Below, in pieces: positions 5,763 to 14,462 of a stretch of 32,428 nucleotides of DNA (the stretch's first letter is position 1; each line of letters begins with the position of its first letter). The stretch covers positions 1-32,428 of the forward strand of contig JAADFK010000030.1 in assembly GCA_013152925.1 (NCBI GenBank), read 5' to 3'. The notes under the pieces were generated by a model. That model was not told the DNA's origin. It made no database searches and saw only the letters and a program-made list of their open reading frames with translations. Origin of the DNA: Acidobacteriota bacterium. GTDB lineage: Bacteria > Acidobacteriota > Thermoanaerobaculia > Thermoanaerobaculales > Sulfomarinibacteraceae. The translations under genes and the position numbers were made by a program.

Positions 5763-7701
5763 TGAGGAGCATCCCGCACCCGTTGTCCTGGACGGCGAGG
5801 CCGGGAAGTGGGACGCCCACGTGGAGACGGCCTTCGCCCTCCGGAGGAACGGGGAGTACCTGCTGTACTACTGTGGCTATCCACGGAGCTCGGACCCCGT
5901 CAGCCCCGGCGAGCTGGGGCTGGCCCGCTCTGACGACGGCCTCCACTTCACGCGGGTCTCGGCCGGACCGATCCTGCGGCGGACGGCCGGCTGGTACGAC
6001 AACGACGCCATCTTCAGTCCTTCCCTGGTCTGGTGGCGGCCCAGCTCCATGGCGCCCGAGAGGGCCTGGATGATCTACGCGGGACACTGCTGGACGGACT
6101 GCTCCCAGGTCAGCCCCGGCCTGCGGATTCTCGGCGCCACCTCCACGGACGGGACGGCGTGGACGAAGGAGGCGGAGCCGGTGGCCGCGGCGCCGCTTGC
6201 CGGTCTGGACTGGACCGCCGCCGGAGTGGCCGAGCCCGACCTGGTCCGTGGTCCCGATGGCCTTTTCTACCTGTTCTTCTCGGCCTTCTCCGGCGAGAAC
6301 GGCGAGACGGTCCGGATCGGCGTCGCCCGGTCGCCCCATCCCTTCGGTCCCTGGGAGGCCGATCCGGATCCCATCGTGGTCAGCAGTGATCCTGCCGGAT
6401 GGGAGGGACACGAGGTCATCGCACCCTCGGTCGTGATCGGCGACGGGAAGGCCCGCCTCTGGTACCACGGCTTCCAGGAGCAGGAGCAGGACTACCGCGT
6501 CGGCTACGCCGAGGCGCCGTGGCCCCTGATGACCATCGAGACGAACTGGAAGCGCTCGCCGGACAACCCGCTGGTCAACCCTTTCGGCGCCATGGTGACG
6601 GGCGCCACGGACCTGGCCGTGGCCGATCCCACCGTCGTCTGGGACGAGGAGGCCGGGATCTTCAAGGCGTGGTGGTCCACCACGGTGGCCGGCGAGCTCG
6701 GGCCCGACGGCCCCAGCATCAACGGCATCCGGTACGCCGAGAGCCCGGAGGGGGTCCACTGGACGGTCCAGCAGGGGCTGGCCTTCTCGGCGGCCTTCGG
6801 CAACCCGGGCGCCTGGGACGCCACCCACAGCGAGACGCCCTTCGTCCTCGAGGTGCCGTCCAACCCGCCCGAGCGCCGTTACCTGCTCTACTACTCCGGC
6901 GGCAACACGGGGGCCTGCACGGTCGGGGAGGCGCCGTGTTACGAGGTCGGCCTGGCCTTCTCGGCCGATGGCAAGCACTTCAGTCGCCTGCCGGCGGACG
7001 AGTCCCCCTACGGCGAGGCCGGCCTCGTGCTCAGGGGCGAGGATGTGCTCCACGGCGTCGAGGGGATGGCCCTGGGCGTGGTGGCTGACCCGGCCCTGAT
7101 CCGGGAGCCCGACGGCACCCTCCGCATGTGGATGTCGGGCTACGCAGGGAACGCCAGCCACGCGCCCCTGGCCTTCGGGATCAGCGAGGCGAGCTCGGTG
7201 GACGGTATCCACTGGACGCCCGCAGCGGTCAACCCCCTGCCGAGCCTCCGCCGTCCCGGCGAGATCGCCGCGGGAGCGCAGCCCAGCGTCCTGTACAACC
7301 CCCGAACCGGTCTTTACGAGATGTGGTTCACCAACGACCGCGAGATCGACCGGGAGCGGACCCCGGCCACCCTCTTCCAGGCCTTCGGCTACTGGCACGC
7401 CACGAGCCCCGACGGCATCCACTGGACCCCGGAGTACGGTGGCGGGCCCGACTTCCGCTGGGATCCCGCGGAGCCCTCCGAACGCTGGGGCCTTCTGACC
7501 GGCGTCCACGTGTTGCTCCACGACGGGCGCTACATGATGTACTACTCGGGATGGTCCGCCGTGGACGTGCCGCCGCTCTTCGTGATCCCGACACGGCGCG
7601 GCACCGTGGACGGCGTCACCGCCCTCAACCTCGCCACCCGGCCGGCGGCCGCCGCGAGGGCGACAAGGCCGGCCGGCCGCGCCCTGCCAGCCGGACGGTA
7701 G
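5491..7701 (+). CDS. Secreted tandem beta-propeller protein, glycoside hydrolase family 43/32-like
   Basis: A 736-residue protein with a signal peptide (about residues 1-23, ending AHAS). The rest is built of repeated units with a Ser-x-Asp-Gly-x-x-Trp/Phe-Thr core: SSNGLDWS, SDDGLHFT, STDGTAWT, SPEGVHWT, SADGKHFS, SVDGIHWT and SPDGIHWT, separated by strands such as YLLYYCGY, YLFFSAF, RLWYHGF and YLLYYSGG. This pattern, with many Trp and Tyr and two halves of about 350 residues, fits two five-bladed propellers in tandem, the fold of GH32, GH43, GH68 and GH117 enzymes. Single acidic catalytic residues cannot be assigned by eye, so it may be an enzyme or a sugar-binding protein of the periplasm or cell surface. 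The adjacent secreted serine hydrolase suggests a shared role outside the cell, which is inference. Confidence 0.78.
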   Translation: MKSSLGILVLIVSHLVSLAAHASSREEWARWTRHGPPVWEGWAIAADPSVLVDEGIYRMVYTAWLPSPDRTLLAEAVSSNGLDWSPALPVDEEHPAPVVLDGEAGKWDAHVETAFALRRNGEYLLYYCGYPRSSDPVSPGELGLARSDDGLHFTRVSAGPILRRTAGWYDNDAIFSPSLVWWRPSSMAPERAWMIYAGHCWTDCSQVSPGLRILGATSTDGTAWTKEAEPVAAAPLAGLDWTAAGVAEPDLVRGPDGLFYLFFSAFSGENGETVRIGVARSPHPFGPWEADPDPIVVSSDPAGWEGHEVIAPSVVIGDGKARLWYHGFQEQEQDYRVGYAEAPWPLMTIETNWKRSPDNPLVNPFGAMVTGATDLAVADPTVVWDEEAGIFKAWWSTTVAGELGPDGPSINGIRYAESPEGVHWTVQQGLAFSAAFGNPGAWDATHSETPFVLEVPSNPPERRYLLYYSGGNTGACTVGEAPCYEVGLAFSADGKHFSRLPADESPYGEAGLVLRGEDVLHGVEGMALGVVADPALIREPDGTLRMWMSGYAGNASHAPLAFGISEASSVDGIHWTPAAVNPLPSLRRPGEIAAGAQPSVLYNPRTGLYEMWFTNDREIDRERTPATLFQAFGYWHATSPDGIHWTPEYGGGPDFRWDPAEPSERWGLLTGVHVLLHDGRYMMYYSGWSAVDVPPLFVIPTRRGTVDGVTALNLATRPAAAARATRPAGRALPAGR

Positions 7702-7722
7702 AGGGGGCATGCCGCGCGGAAC

Positions 7723-7770
7723 GGCGCCCAGCCACGGCGCCGGACCGCGGCGCCGCCAGGCCGTGGCGCC
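7723..7770. terminator. GC-rich inverted-repeat cluster between convergent genes
   Basis: The 213-base gap between the propeller gene and the 5'-nucleotidase gene holds four GGCGCC hexamers at 7723, 7736, 7749 and 7765 and a perfect 8-base inverted repeat, GCCACGGC at 7731-7738 with GCCGTGGC at 7760-7767. It would form a very stable hairpin on either strand. No T-run follows. A bidirectional transcription stop is plausible. The remainder of the gap shows nothing I recognise. Confidence 0.4.
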
Positions 7771-7914
7771 GGGCCGCGGGCGCTCGGTCGCATTCCTGGA
7801 ACGCGAGGGCGCCCCGCAGCACCTGGCAACCTTCGCGCCCCGGAGGTTCTCTCCCGGCGCGAACGGGAAGGGCTTCGCCTGGATGACGGCCCGGCACCCG
7901 GTGTTGGCTGGCCG

Positions 7915-9564
7915 TTAACCCCGGCGGTTGCACGCCGCGCCGCTGGAAGAACGAAGCGCAGGAGCCCGAGCGCTCGGCCGTCCGGCACCCTGAGGCTCAA
8001 CCGGCTTTTTCACGACGATGATCCGGGGTTTCGTGGCAACGTGGAGTGTCTTGCGCTTGCGGATGAGCCGGATGATGGCCTCGGTGCAGAAGATGCCGAC
8101 GGGTTCCATGTCGGCGCCCTGTTGGAAGGTGACGTAGCCGTCGCCGCCATCGGCCAGGTAGTCGCTGGTGGCGACGCTGTAGATGGCCCCGGGATCCAGC
8201 GGTTCGCCCCCGACCTCCACGGCGGTGATACGTTTTCCCTGAGGACGGCCGGGGTCGATGGTGACCGAGAGGCCCGAGACCTGGGCGACACCGTACGCGA
8301 AGGTGGCGCCGTGCTCCAGAAGCGCCTTCACCTGGCGGCCGCTGAGCTTCACCCTGACCACGGGGTTCTCGAAGGGATACATGGCCAACACTTCGCCCAC
8401 GGTGACGTCACCCTTTGGGATGTCCGCCCGGAGGCTCCCGGAGTTCGTGATGGCGATGTCGGTGTGAGCGGCCTCCCGGAACGCGTCGGCCGTGAGATCG
8501 CCAAGGGGGGACTCGCCGTAATAGTCCCGCGTCAGGTCGATGGTGCTGTGTCCGATCACCTCGCCCGTGATGGCGGTGACCTTCCTCTCCCAGCTGGCGA
8601 TTCGCGCCGCCACAACCGGGTCCGGAGGGATCCGGTCGGAGAACACGGGGATGAGCTTGCCGTCGTGACCGGTGATTCGCCGTGTTTCCGGATCGAGGGT
8701 GAGGGTCAGCCGTCCCAGCCGCGTGCCGAGGCCGTAGGTCGAGACCAGCAGCGTGGACGTCCCCGGGACGGCGATGGGCACCTCGACGCCCCGGTGGGCG
8801 TGCCCCGTGATCAACACGTCGATCCCGGGGACGGCCGATGCCACCTGGATGTCCTTCGTCAGCTCCCGCTGGGGCGCCCCCTCGGCGTTGCTCGACTGCA
8901 TGCCGGCCACGCCCTCGTGGGCCAGGAGGATGAGCACGTCCACGTGCGGCCGCAGCTTCGCGACCCACCCCCGCACGACCCCGATCTGGTCCCGGAACTC
9001 CAGCGCCGTGACCAGGCGCCGGTTGATGGTCTCCAGAGCCGCCGTGCGGCCCAGGATCCCGATGATGCCGATCCGTACCGGTCCCCGCTGGAGAATCGTG
9101 CACGGCATGGCGAAAGGGATCTCCGTTCCCTTGAAGAAGATGTTGGCCGCCAGCACCGGAAAGTCGGCCTGGTTGATTCGGCGGACCGTGTTGCGCCATC
9201 CCTGATCGAGCTCGTGGTTGCCGAGGCACATGGCATCGTAGCCCATGACATTCATGAGATCGAAGATCGCCTCGCCCTTGGTCAGGCGGCTGATGGGCGG
9301 CCCGGTCATCACGTCGCCCGCCGACAGCAGCAGCACGTTGTCCCGGGTCTTCCTGAAACGCTCCACCAGTGTGGCGATATGGGCGAAACCGCCGATGCGA
9401 GGCTGGCCCTCGAGCCACCCGGCCCTCATCGGCAGGACCTGGGCGTGGATGTCGTTGGTATACAGGATCGTCAGCTCGAGTGAATCCGGGGTACCCCCGG
9501 CCCATGCCGGCAGGACCACACCGATCAGCAGCAGAACGAACACGCGGAGGGCTCGTGATCTCAT
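7915..9564 (-). CDS. Secreted 5'-nucleotidase/2',3'-cyclic phosphodiesterase family protein (UshA-like)
   Basis: A 549-residue protein with a signal peptide (about 1-24). The N-terminal calcineurin-like metallophosphatase domain has all metal motifs: TNDIH (D38, H40), AGD (D84), GNHE (N116-E118), AHEG (H216) and GHAH (H255, H257). The C-terminal 5'-nucleotidase domain follows, with NSGSLRADI, the YPFENP segment and SDYLADGGDGY, which form the nucleotide-binding pocket. The family removes phosphate from nucleotides or nucleotide sugars in the periplasm, for nucleoside and phosphate salvage. The last roughly 30 residues are Ala/Arg/Ser-rich and not part of the domain. GGGAGG precedes the ATG at 9564. 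TGATAC at 9586-9591 on the minus strand is a possible -10 box. It lies downstream of the TPR gene but a strong hairpin separates them. Confidence 0.92.
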   Translation of the reverse strand: MRSRALRVFVLLLIGVVLPAWAGGTPDSLELTILYTNDIHAQVLPMRAGWLEGQPRIGGFAHIATLVERFRKTRDNVLLLSAGDVMTGPPISRLTKGEAIFDLMNVMGYDAMCLGNHELDQGWRNTVRRINQADFPVLAANIFFKGTEIPFAMPCTILQRGPVRIGIIGILGRTAALETINRRLVTALEFRDQIGVVRGWVAKLRPHVDVLILLAHEGVAGMQSSNAEGAPQRELTKDIQVASAVPGIDVLITGHAHRGVEVPIAVPGTSTLLVSTYGLGTRLGRLTLTLDPETRRITGHDGKLIPVFSDRIPPDPVVAARIASWERKVTAITGEVIGHSTIDLTRDYYGESPLGDLTADAFREAAHTDIAITNSGSLRADIPKGDVTVGEVLAMYPFENPVVRVKLSGRQVKALLEHGATFAYGVAQVSGLSVTIDPGRPQGKRITAVEVGGEPLDPGAIYSVATSDYLADGGDGYVTFQQGADMEPVGIFCTEAIIRLIRKRKTLHVATKPRIIVVKKPVEPQGAGRPSARAPALRSSSGAACNRRG

Positions 9565-9607
9565 GATGCCTCCCAGAGCGGGACCGTATCACAGCTCCTC
9601 TTTCCTC

Positions 9608-9657
9608 CGGCGGGAGCGGCGCGAAGGGGCGCTGATGCAACCTCGGAGCTCCCGCCG
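9608..9657. terminator. Perfect 10-bp hairpin between TPR and 5'-nucleotidase genes
   Basis: CGGCGGGAGC (9608-9617) pairs with GCTCCCGCCG (9648-9657). The 30-base loop can form a further GCGC stem. It sits downstream of the TPR gene on the minus strand and just before the possible promoter of the 5'-nucleotidase gene. No clear U-tract follows on the minus strand, so it may be a terminator or a stabilising hairpin. Confidence 0.4.
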
Positions 9658-9735
9658 CCTCCGGGTGTCCTGGCGAGCTCGCGTCGATTCAAGCGCGAGA
9701 GTCGTGCCCGTGTCCGGTGGTGGCAAGGGGGCGCA

Positions 9736-11076
9736 TCAACGCTTCCGCAGAGTCCGCTCGAGCCTGCGGAGGCGCTTGTGGATCTTCCGGGCCTCCTTCT
9801 TGCGTTTCGCTGTGCGGAGGAGCGCCTCCTGGCTCCGGAGGGCTGGCAGCAGCGCGGGGTCGTTGGGGCCGTGGGCGGACTCGAGCGCGGCGATCAGCTC
9901 CGAGTTGGCTTCGATGGCCTCGTCGGTCCGTCCGGCGGCGCGGAGGAGCCCGGCGCGATCTTCGAGGACGTTCAGCTTCAACGACGGGTTGTTGCTTCCA
10001 CTGGCGGCTCCCCCGAGCTCCGAGAGGTACTGCAGTGCGCCTTCGGCATCTCCCTCCATGGCCGCCAGGCGGGACAGCCGGCCGAGGGTTGTGATGCGGC
10101 GGGGATCGGCCGGGCCGAGGCGTTCCTTCTGGATCGCCTCGAGCTCCTCGAGGCATTGCCGCACTGCGGCAACCTCGGGGTCGTCCTTCCGCGTGCCCAG
10201 GAGATCGGCCGGGCTGACGCCCTCGGCGCCGATGGTGCGCCAGGCGGCTCCGGCGGCGATGCTCCGGGCCGCGAGCGCCTCCTCACCCGCGGCGCCTGCC
10301 TTCAGGGCAGCCCGGGCCAGGCCGGCCGCCACGCCTGGGTCGCCGCCGGTCATGGCGGCCTGGGCGCCCTTGACCAGCGTTGTGGCGGGGTTGCCCAGGC
10401 CGGGGTCGGCCGCCTGGAGGCCGGCAACCTTCCGGAGGATCCTTGCGCCGGCCTCGGCCGAGCCGTGGGCCAGCTCGAGCTGGGCCAGGCTCTCCAGGCA
10501 GACCGAGCGTTCCTCGTCGGTGGCCGTGCCCTTGCCGAGCTGCGCCACGGCCTCCCGCTGGCGGGCCAGGGCCGTGTCGAAGTCGCCCTCAACGGCGGCC
10601 ATACGGGAGAGCATCTCCAAGACGCTCCGGTACCGGTCGAGGTCGGCGGCGCCGGTCTGCGCCGCGAGGGCGGCGTAGCGGTTGAGGTCCTCCTTGGCCG
10701 TGGGCACGTCACCCCCGGCCAGGGCGGTGCGGCCGGCGGCGGCCAGCGGCGGCAGGAGCTCGGGGCTGTCCTTGCCGGCCCGGGCCTCCACGGCGGCAAG
10801 GAGCAGCGAGTACATGGCCTGTGCCTTGTCCACGCGCTCCTGGTTCTCGTAGAGCTTGCCCAGGTCCTCCAGGGTGGCCTCCAGGCGGCGGTCCCCGGGC
10901 GGGAAGGCTCCGGCGATCTTGAGGGCCTTCTTGAGCTCGGCCTCGGCCTGGGCCGTCCGGCCGTACGCGAAGAGCCGTTCGCCGAGGCGCTGGTGGTACT
11001 CCCAGGGGTCGATGGCGAAGACGCTGCCCGCCACAAGGACGGTCAGGATCAAGGTAAGGAGCAATGAGCGGCGCAT
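9736..11076 (-). CDS. Secreted tetratricopeptide-repeat protein
   Basis: A 446-residue protein with a signal peptide (residues 1-21, MRRSLLLTL then FA-I). The mature part is almost wholly helical, made of TPR-like pairs: examples are LGERLFAYGRTAQAEAELKK, LGKLYENQERVDKAQAMY and RAGLLRAAGRTDEAIEANSE. The middle is Ala/Gly-rich with more divergent repeats, and the C-terminus is strongly basic (RKKEARKIHKRLRRLER). There is no enzyme motif. TPR proteins mediate protein binding, so a periplasmic scaffold role is possible, but no partner can be named. TGGAGGA lies eight bases before the ATG at 11076. The M29-like gene ends only about 30 bases upstream, so the two are probably cotranscribed. Confidence 0.85.
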   Translation of the reverse strand: MRRSLLLTLILTVLVAGSVFAIDPWEYHQRLGERLFAYGRTAQAEAELKKALKIAGAFPPGDRRLEATLEDLGKLYENQERVDKAQAMYSLLLAAVEARAGKDSPELLPPLAAAGRTALAGGDVPTAKEDLNRYAALAAQTGAADLDRYRSVLEMLSRMAAVEGDFDTALARQREAVAQLGKGTATDEERSVCLESLAQLELAHGSAEAGARILRKVAGLQAADPGLGNPATTLVKGAQAAMTGGDPGVAAGLARAALKAGAAGEEALAARSIAAGAAWRTIGAEGVSPADLLGTRKDDPEVAAVRQCLEELEAIQKERLGPADPRRITTLGRLSRLAAMEGDAEGALQYLSELGGAASGSNNPSLKLNVLEDRAGLLRAAGRTDEAIEANSELIAALESAHGPNDPALLPALRSQEALLRTAKRKKEARKIHKRLRRLERTLRKR

Positions 11077-11107
11077 GACGGTTCCTCCAGGGTTCCGCGG
11101 CGGCTGG

Positions 11108-12268
11108 TCAATGGAAGGAGACGGCGTAGCGGCCGCCGCGCATCAGTGGGAGGGTGGCGCCGTCCTCCATCTCCAGATCGGCGGCGGTGACCTCGACGTT
11201 GGGTTGGAGCGCAGGGATGTAGACGCGATCCTGGTGGACCACGGCCTCGGGTGTCGAAAAATCCCCGGCGCCCACCTGACCGCCGAAGTGGTCGGAACGG
11301 CCGAAGGCGACGTGGAGACCCAGCTTCTCGTCCAGGAGGACCTCACCGATGGGCTCGATGCGAAAGTCGGACAGCACACCGAGGCCCAGCTCGGCCAGGT
11401 TGCCGTAGGCCGGTTCCCGCTCCAGGCGGGCGGCCTCGCGCCGGGAGACGGGTCCCGTGCTCTCCACCGCCACGGCACGGTTGGCCTCCACCCGGTAGAG
11501 GACCACCTCGCCGTCCAGCTCCACGGGCAGGAGGCCCTCGCTGGTGCTGGGATCGCCGGGGATCTCGCCCTCGTAGGGCACGATGTAGGCCTCGCCCGAG
11601 GGGAGGTTGCCGGCGGTGCCGGGCTCGTGGAGCAGGCCACCCGAGGCGTGGGCGGTGCGGTGGCGAAGGTCCAGGCGGAGCATCGTCCCCGCGGCACCTT
11701 CCACGGCGAAACGAATGACCGCGCCGCATGCATGATCCAGGAGATCCTTGAGGATCTGGACCCGGCGGTTGATCTCCACGTAGTCCAGGCGCAGGGCGGG
11801 AATCATGGCCGGGGAAAACCCGGGCATGGTGGCCGCCCGGAAGCCGTAGCGGCGGGCCGCCAGCTTGAGGGGCGCCGTGGCCGAGAGCTCGGTGGGGGCC
11901 AGGAGGATCGTGTGGCTGCGGAAGACCTCGGCGAAGGGGACGTGGAGGGAAGCGTCGACCTCGTTGGCCGTGGCCGGGAGGGGCCGGGCGGGATCCCACG
12001 GGACGGCCGACTCCGGCAGGTCGGCGTTATTCCGCCGGGCGTTGCGGTAGAGCACGAGGTCGCATTCCAATCTGGGGGCCGAGGGCTCCGCACGGAGATC
12101 CCGGACCCATCGGGCGGCCGTTTCGCGGCGTTGCGCCCAACGCGGGTTGTCGGCCAGCTCCGCATCGGGAAGGTCCACCAGGACCGAAACGGCCCGGTCC
12201 CGCGGCCCGGGATTGAACACGCGGTGGATCAGTCGCCCGAGCTCCGCCCCCGTCAGCCGCTCCTCCAT
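11108..12268 (-). CDS. M29-like aminopeptidase family protein (AmpS/PepS-related)
   Basis: A 386-residue protein from the ATG at 12268, with GGGAGG six bases upstream; a GTG at 12274 in frame lies inside that ribosome site. The C-terminal half carries the family-like signature: NLAELGLG, then an acidic DEKLGLHVAFG segment, FGGQVGAGDF, and VVHQDRVYIP, corresponding to the metal-ligand region of thermophilic M29 aminopeptidases (COG2309). The N-terminal half is divergent. It has no signal peptide, so it is cytoplasmic. Peptidase activity is uncertain, because related members such as dihydroxypyridine dioxygenase share the fold. It is divergent from the sigma factor gene and lies just upstream of the TPR gene on the same strand. 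Confidence 0.7.
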   Translation of the reverse strand: MEERLTGAELGRLIHRVFNPGPRDRAVSVLVDLPDAELADNPRWAQRRETAARWVRDLRAEPSAPRLECDLVLYRNARRNNADLPESAVPWDPARPLPATANEVDASLHVPFAEVFRSHTILLAPTELSATAPLKLAARRYGFRAATMPGFSPAMIPALRLDYVEINRRVQILKDLLDHACGAVIRFAVEGAAGTMLRLDLRHRTAHASGGLLHEPGTAGNLPSGEAYIVPYEGEIPGDPSTSEGLLPVELDGEVVLYRVEANRAVAVESTGPVSRREAARLEREPAYGNLAELGLGVLSDFRIEPIGEVLLDEKLGLHVAFGRSDHFGGQVGAGDFSTPEAVVHQDRVYIPALQPNVEVTAADLEMEDGATLPLMRGGRYAVSFH

Positions 12269-12396
12269 GCTCACCTCCCGCCGGGATTGTGCCCGGGGCG
12301 GGCGCAGAGTGCAAGCAAGGTCCGTTTCCTCAGGGGTGTCCTTGCAACGATCCCGGCGCTTGCGGGGTAGTACTCATTGAGGGAGGGTACGGATGC

Positions 12397-13026
12397 ATGG
12401 ATGCTGGGGCATGTACGATGATCCACGGTGGGGTGATGGCGCAGGACCTGGACTTGCCGTCCGGTAGGGGGCCGGGCTCCCGCTCCGGCGAGGGGAGCCT
12501 GACGCTCCGGCTCCGTGCTGGCGAGTCGCTTGCGTACGAAGAGGCCGTCCGGCGTTTTGCGCCGAGAATTCGGGCGCTGGCCTGGCGGATGCTTGGCAGC
12601 GGGGAGGACGCCGAGGACGCGGCGCAGGAGGTCTTCCTGCGCCTCTACCGCTACCGGCGCCGCCTCGATCCGCAGCGCGCGTTGCTTCCCTGGCTGTACC
12701 GGCTGACGGTCAACGTCAGCCGGACCATGCTCAAGCGCCGGCGTCCCCGTCGGGCTCAGCCGGAAGCCTTGCCGTCGGATACCGTCATGAACGGCACGGC
12801 ACGAACCATGGAGGCGGTCGATGCCCGACTCACGCTCACAGCCGCATTGCAGCGCCTCAACCCCGACGAGAGAGCGGCCGTCGTTCTCCGTGATCTCATG
12901 GGGCACTCGACGGCGGAGGTGGCGCAAGCCTTGGGGTGCCGGGAGGGCACGATCCGTTCGCGCCTCTGCCGGGCGCGTCTCAAGATGAAGGACTCCATCA
13001 CGGGTCTTGGGGAGGTTGCGCCATGA
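12397..13026 (+). CDS. ECF-type RNA polymerase sigma factor
   Basis: Region 2 is clear: YEEAVRRFAPRIRALAWRML, then DAEDAAQEVFLRLYR, the core-binding and -10-recognition helices. After a basic linker (LKRRRPRR), region 4 reads ALQRLNPDERAAVVLRD, then a helix-turn-helix HSTAEVAQALGCREGTIRSRLCRARLKMK. The product directs transcription of a stress or envelope regulon. The start is uncertain: ATG 12397 has GAGGGAGGG nine bases upstream and gives 209 residues; ATG 12418 and ATG 12436 are shorter alternatives that keep both domains. The extra N-terminal residues are Gly/Ser-rich. The stop codon overlaps the anti-sigma start (ATGA), so the two are translationally coupled. Confidence 0.9.
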   Translation: MDAGACTMIHGGVMAQDLDLPSGRGPGSRSGEGSLTLRLRAGESLAYEEAVRRFAPRIRALAWRMLGSGEDAEDAAQEVFLRLYRYRRRLDPQRALLPWLYRLTVNVSRTMLKRRRPRRAQPEALPSDTVMNGTARTMEAVDARLTLTAALQRLNPDERAAVVLRDLMGHSTAEVAQALGCREGTIRSRLCRARLKMKDSITGLGEVAP

Positions 13027-13649
13027 GATGTGCGCGGTACGAGAGATGGGCCGCGTTGTATGTGGAGGGTGATCTCGGGACGCGCAAGAGCGAGCGTCTG
13101 GAAGCGCATCTCGAACGCTGCGAGCGTTGTGCGGCAACGCTCAAGGCGCTCCGCCGCAGCCAGGCCGTGCTCAAGGAGACCGACCGGATCGTCCGGGAAG
13201 ATGAAGCCCGGGAACCCGGGCCGACCGTTGCAATCCCGCCGTTTCATGCTTGTGGCACCGGGCGGGTCTTCGCCATCGAACATGGCCGTTTTCTCCTCGC
13301 GACCCTGGCCGGTGCAGCGGTGATCACCATCCTCGTGGCGCTTCACTTCGTCCTCCGCTCCGGAAACGTTCCATTGCACCGCGGCCCGCGGTCCACCATT
13401 CGAAGCGCCGAGCTGGTTCGGTCGCCCGTTGCAAGCCCAATCGCCCGGATCGCCGCCCAGCCGGACGTCGTGGCAAGGGAGAGCTCATCGAGCCGGGGAA
13501 GCGTCGTTCGCCCCCGACTTTCTCGACGCCTTCCCGGTTCGCCGCCGGCTGCGGTCCGGCGGGCAGAAGATACGAAACGGCCGCCAACGGTGGTCAAGAT
13601 TCTTACGGATGATCCCAACGTGGTCATCCTGTGCATCGTCGACTCATGA
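13023..13649 (+). CDS. Zinc-finger transmembrane anti-sigma factor
   Basis: A 208-residue protein whose ATG overlaps the sigma factor stop. The N-terminal cytoplasmic part holds a ZAS-type zinc motif, C3 with H29-x3-C33-x2-C36 in EAHLERCERC, which binds the sigma factor in this family. A single transmembrane helix lies at about residues 88-109 (FLLATLAGAAVITILVALHF). The roughly 100-residue periplasmic tail is Arg/Ser/Pro-rich and ends in TVVKILTDDPNVVILCIVDS, a segment common at the end of such proteins. The pair would sense an envelope signal and release the sigma factor. Its open frame extends upstream inside the sigma gene, but the ATGA coupling decides the start. Confidence 0.87.
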   Translation: MRCARYERWAALYVEGDLGTRKSERLEAHLERCERCAATLKALRRSQAVLKETDRIVREDEAREPGPTVAIPPFHACGTGRVFAIEHGRFLLATLAGAAVITILVALHFVLRSGNVPLHRGPRSTIRSAELVRSPVASPIARIAAQPDVVARESSSSRGSVVRPRLSRRLPGSPPAAVRRAEDTKRPPTVVKILTDDPNVVILCIVDS

Positions 13650-13667
13650 CTCAAGGAGGACACAGAG

Positions 13668-14447
13668 ATGAAAATGCAACAACGTCACGTGCTCATCGGA
13701 GTGGGGCTCGTTCTCATGCTTGCGCTGGACATGCCCCTTGCGGCCCAGACTCCGGCGTCCGCAGCGGCTCATCCGGCCAAGACGGCCCCTCCAGCATACG
13801 TGCCGGTAACGAAGACGCTGAAGATTCGCCACGGTGATGTGGGAAAGATCGCCAAGGTTCTGTCGCTGATCGGCGGTACCGCCACTGCTGACCCCGATCT
13901 TGGCGTGATCGTCTGGACGGGATCGCCGCAACTGGCTCCGGCGGTCGAGGCTGCCGCAAGGAGCCTGGACGTGGCGCCGGAGCCGGCCACCAATATCCAG
14001 CTGACGATACACTTCCTGGCGCAGGCGGATGACACGGTTGGCAAACCGTTGCCGGAGGACCTCCAGAGCGTGGGCCAGCAGCTCCACAAGGTCCTCGGCG
14101 TCCAGGGGCTGAGGCTCCTGGAGACGGCGATCATCCGCGTCCGGGACGGCGGTAGTGCCCGGGTTGACGGAACCCTGCCAAGCCGGTTTGGCAAGGACGT
14201 CACGGGACGGTACACCATATCCATCCGCAAGGTTCGTGTCGCGGACGACGCCGGGAAGGCCATGGTCCATCTCGGCCGCTTCAGGGTCTGGATCAATGGT
14301 TTCCTCTCCCCACAGAATCACGACAGTTTTGCGACCGAGACCGACCTTGATATCGCCGACGGTCAGCACGTGGTGGTCAGCCGTGCGTCGGTGAACGGTT
14401 TCACATCGGGGGTCTTCGTTGTCGTCAGCGCCCACGTTGTTTCCTGA
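13668..14447 (+). CDS. Secreted protein with secretin N-domain-like segment, cotranscribed with sigma/anti-sigma
   Basis: A 259-residue protein with a signal peptide (about 1-26, ending LAAQ). Residues about 49-101 (TKTLKIRHGDVGKIAKVLSL, then GVIVWTGSP and a helix PAVEAAARSLDV) match the short alpha/beta repeats found in secretin N-domains (NolW-like), which bind one another in pores. No secretin pore domain follows. The C-terminal roughly 150 residues are beta-rich and unrecognised. AAGGAGGA at 13653-13660 is about eight bases before the ATG. The gene starts 18 bases after the anti-sigma stop, so it is likely part of the same operon and may be a sensor partner or a regulon member; that is inference. 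Confidence 0.65.
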   Translation: MKMQQRHVLIGVGLVLMLALDMPLAAQTPASAAAHPAKTAPPAYVPVTKTLKIRHGDVGKIAKVLSLIGGTATADPDLGVIVWTGSPQLAPAVEAAARSLDVAPEPATNIQLTIHFLAQADDTVGKPLPEDLQSVGQQLHKVLGVQGLRLLETAIIRVRDGGSARVDGTLPSRFGKDVTGRYTISIRKVRVADDAGKAMVHLGRFRVWINGFLSPQNHDSFATETDLDIADGQHVVVSRASVNGFTSGVFVVVSAHVVS

Positions 14448-14462
14448 GCCTCGTCAGCGCGG

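Noticed and set aside
5335-7710. 791-residue open frame on the minus strand opposite the propeller gene
   Set aside because: Antisense shadow with low-complexity Gly/Arg/Val composition and no motif; the plus-strand frame has a signal peptide and repeated propeller units.
7709-7918. 69-residue open frame in the gap after the propeller gene
   Set aside because: It runs through the GGCGCC inverted-repeat cluster, is Arg/Gly/Ala-rich and overlaps the end of the 5'-nucleotidase gene.
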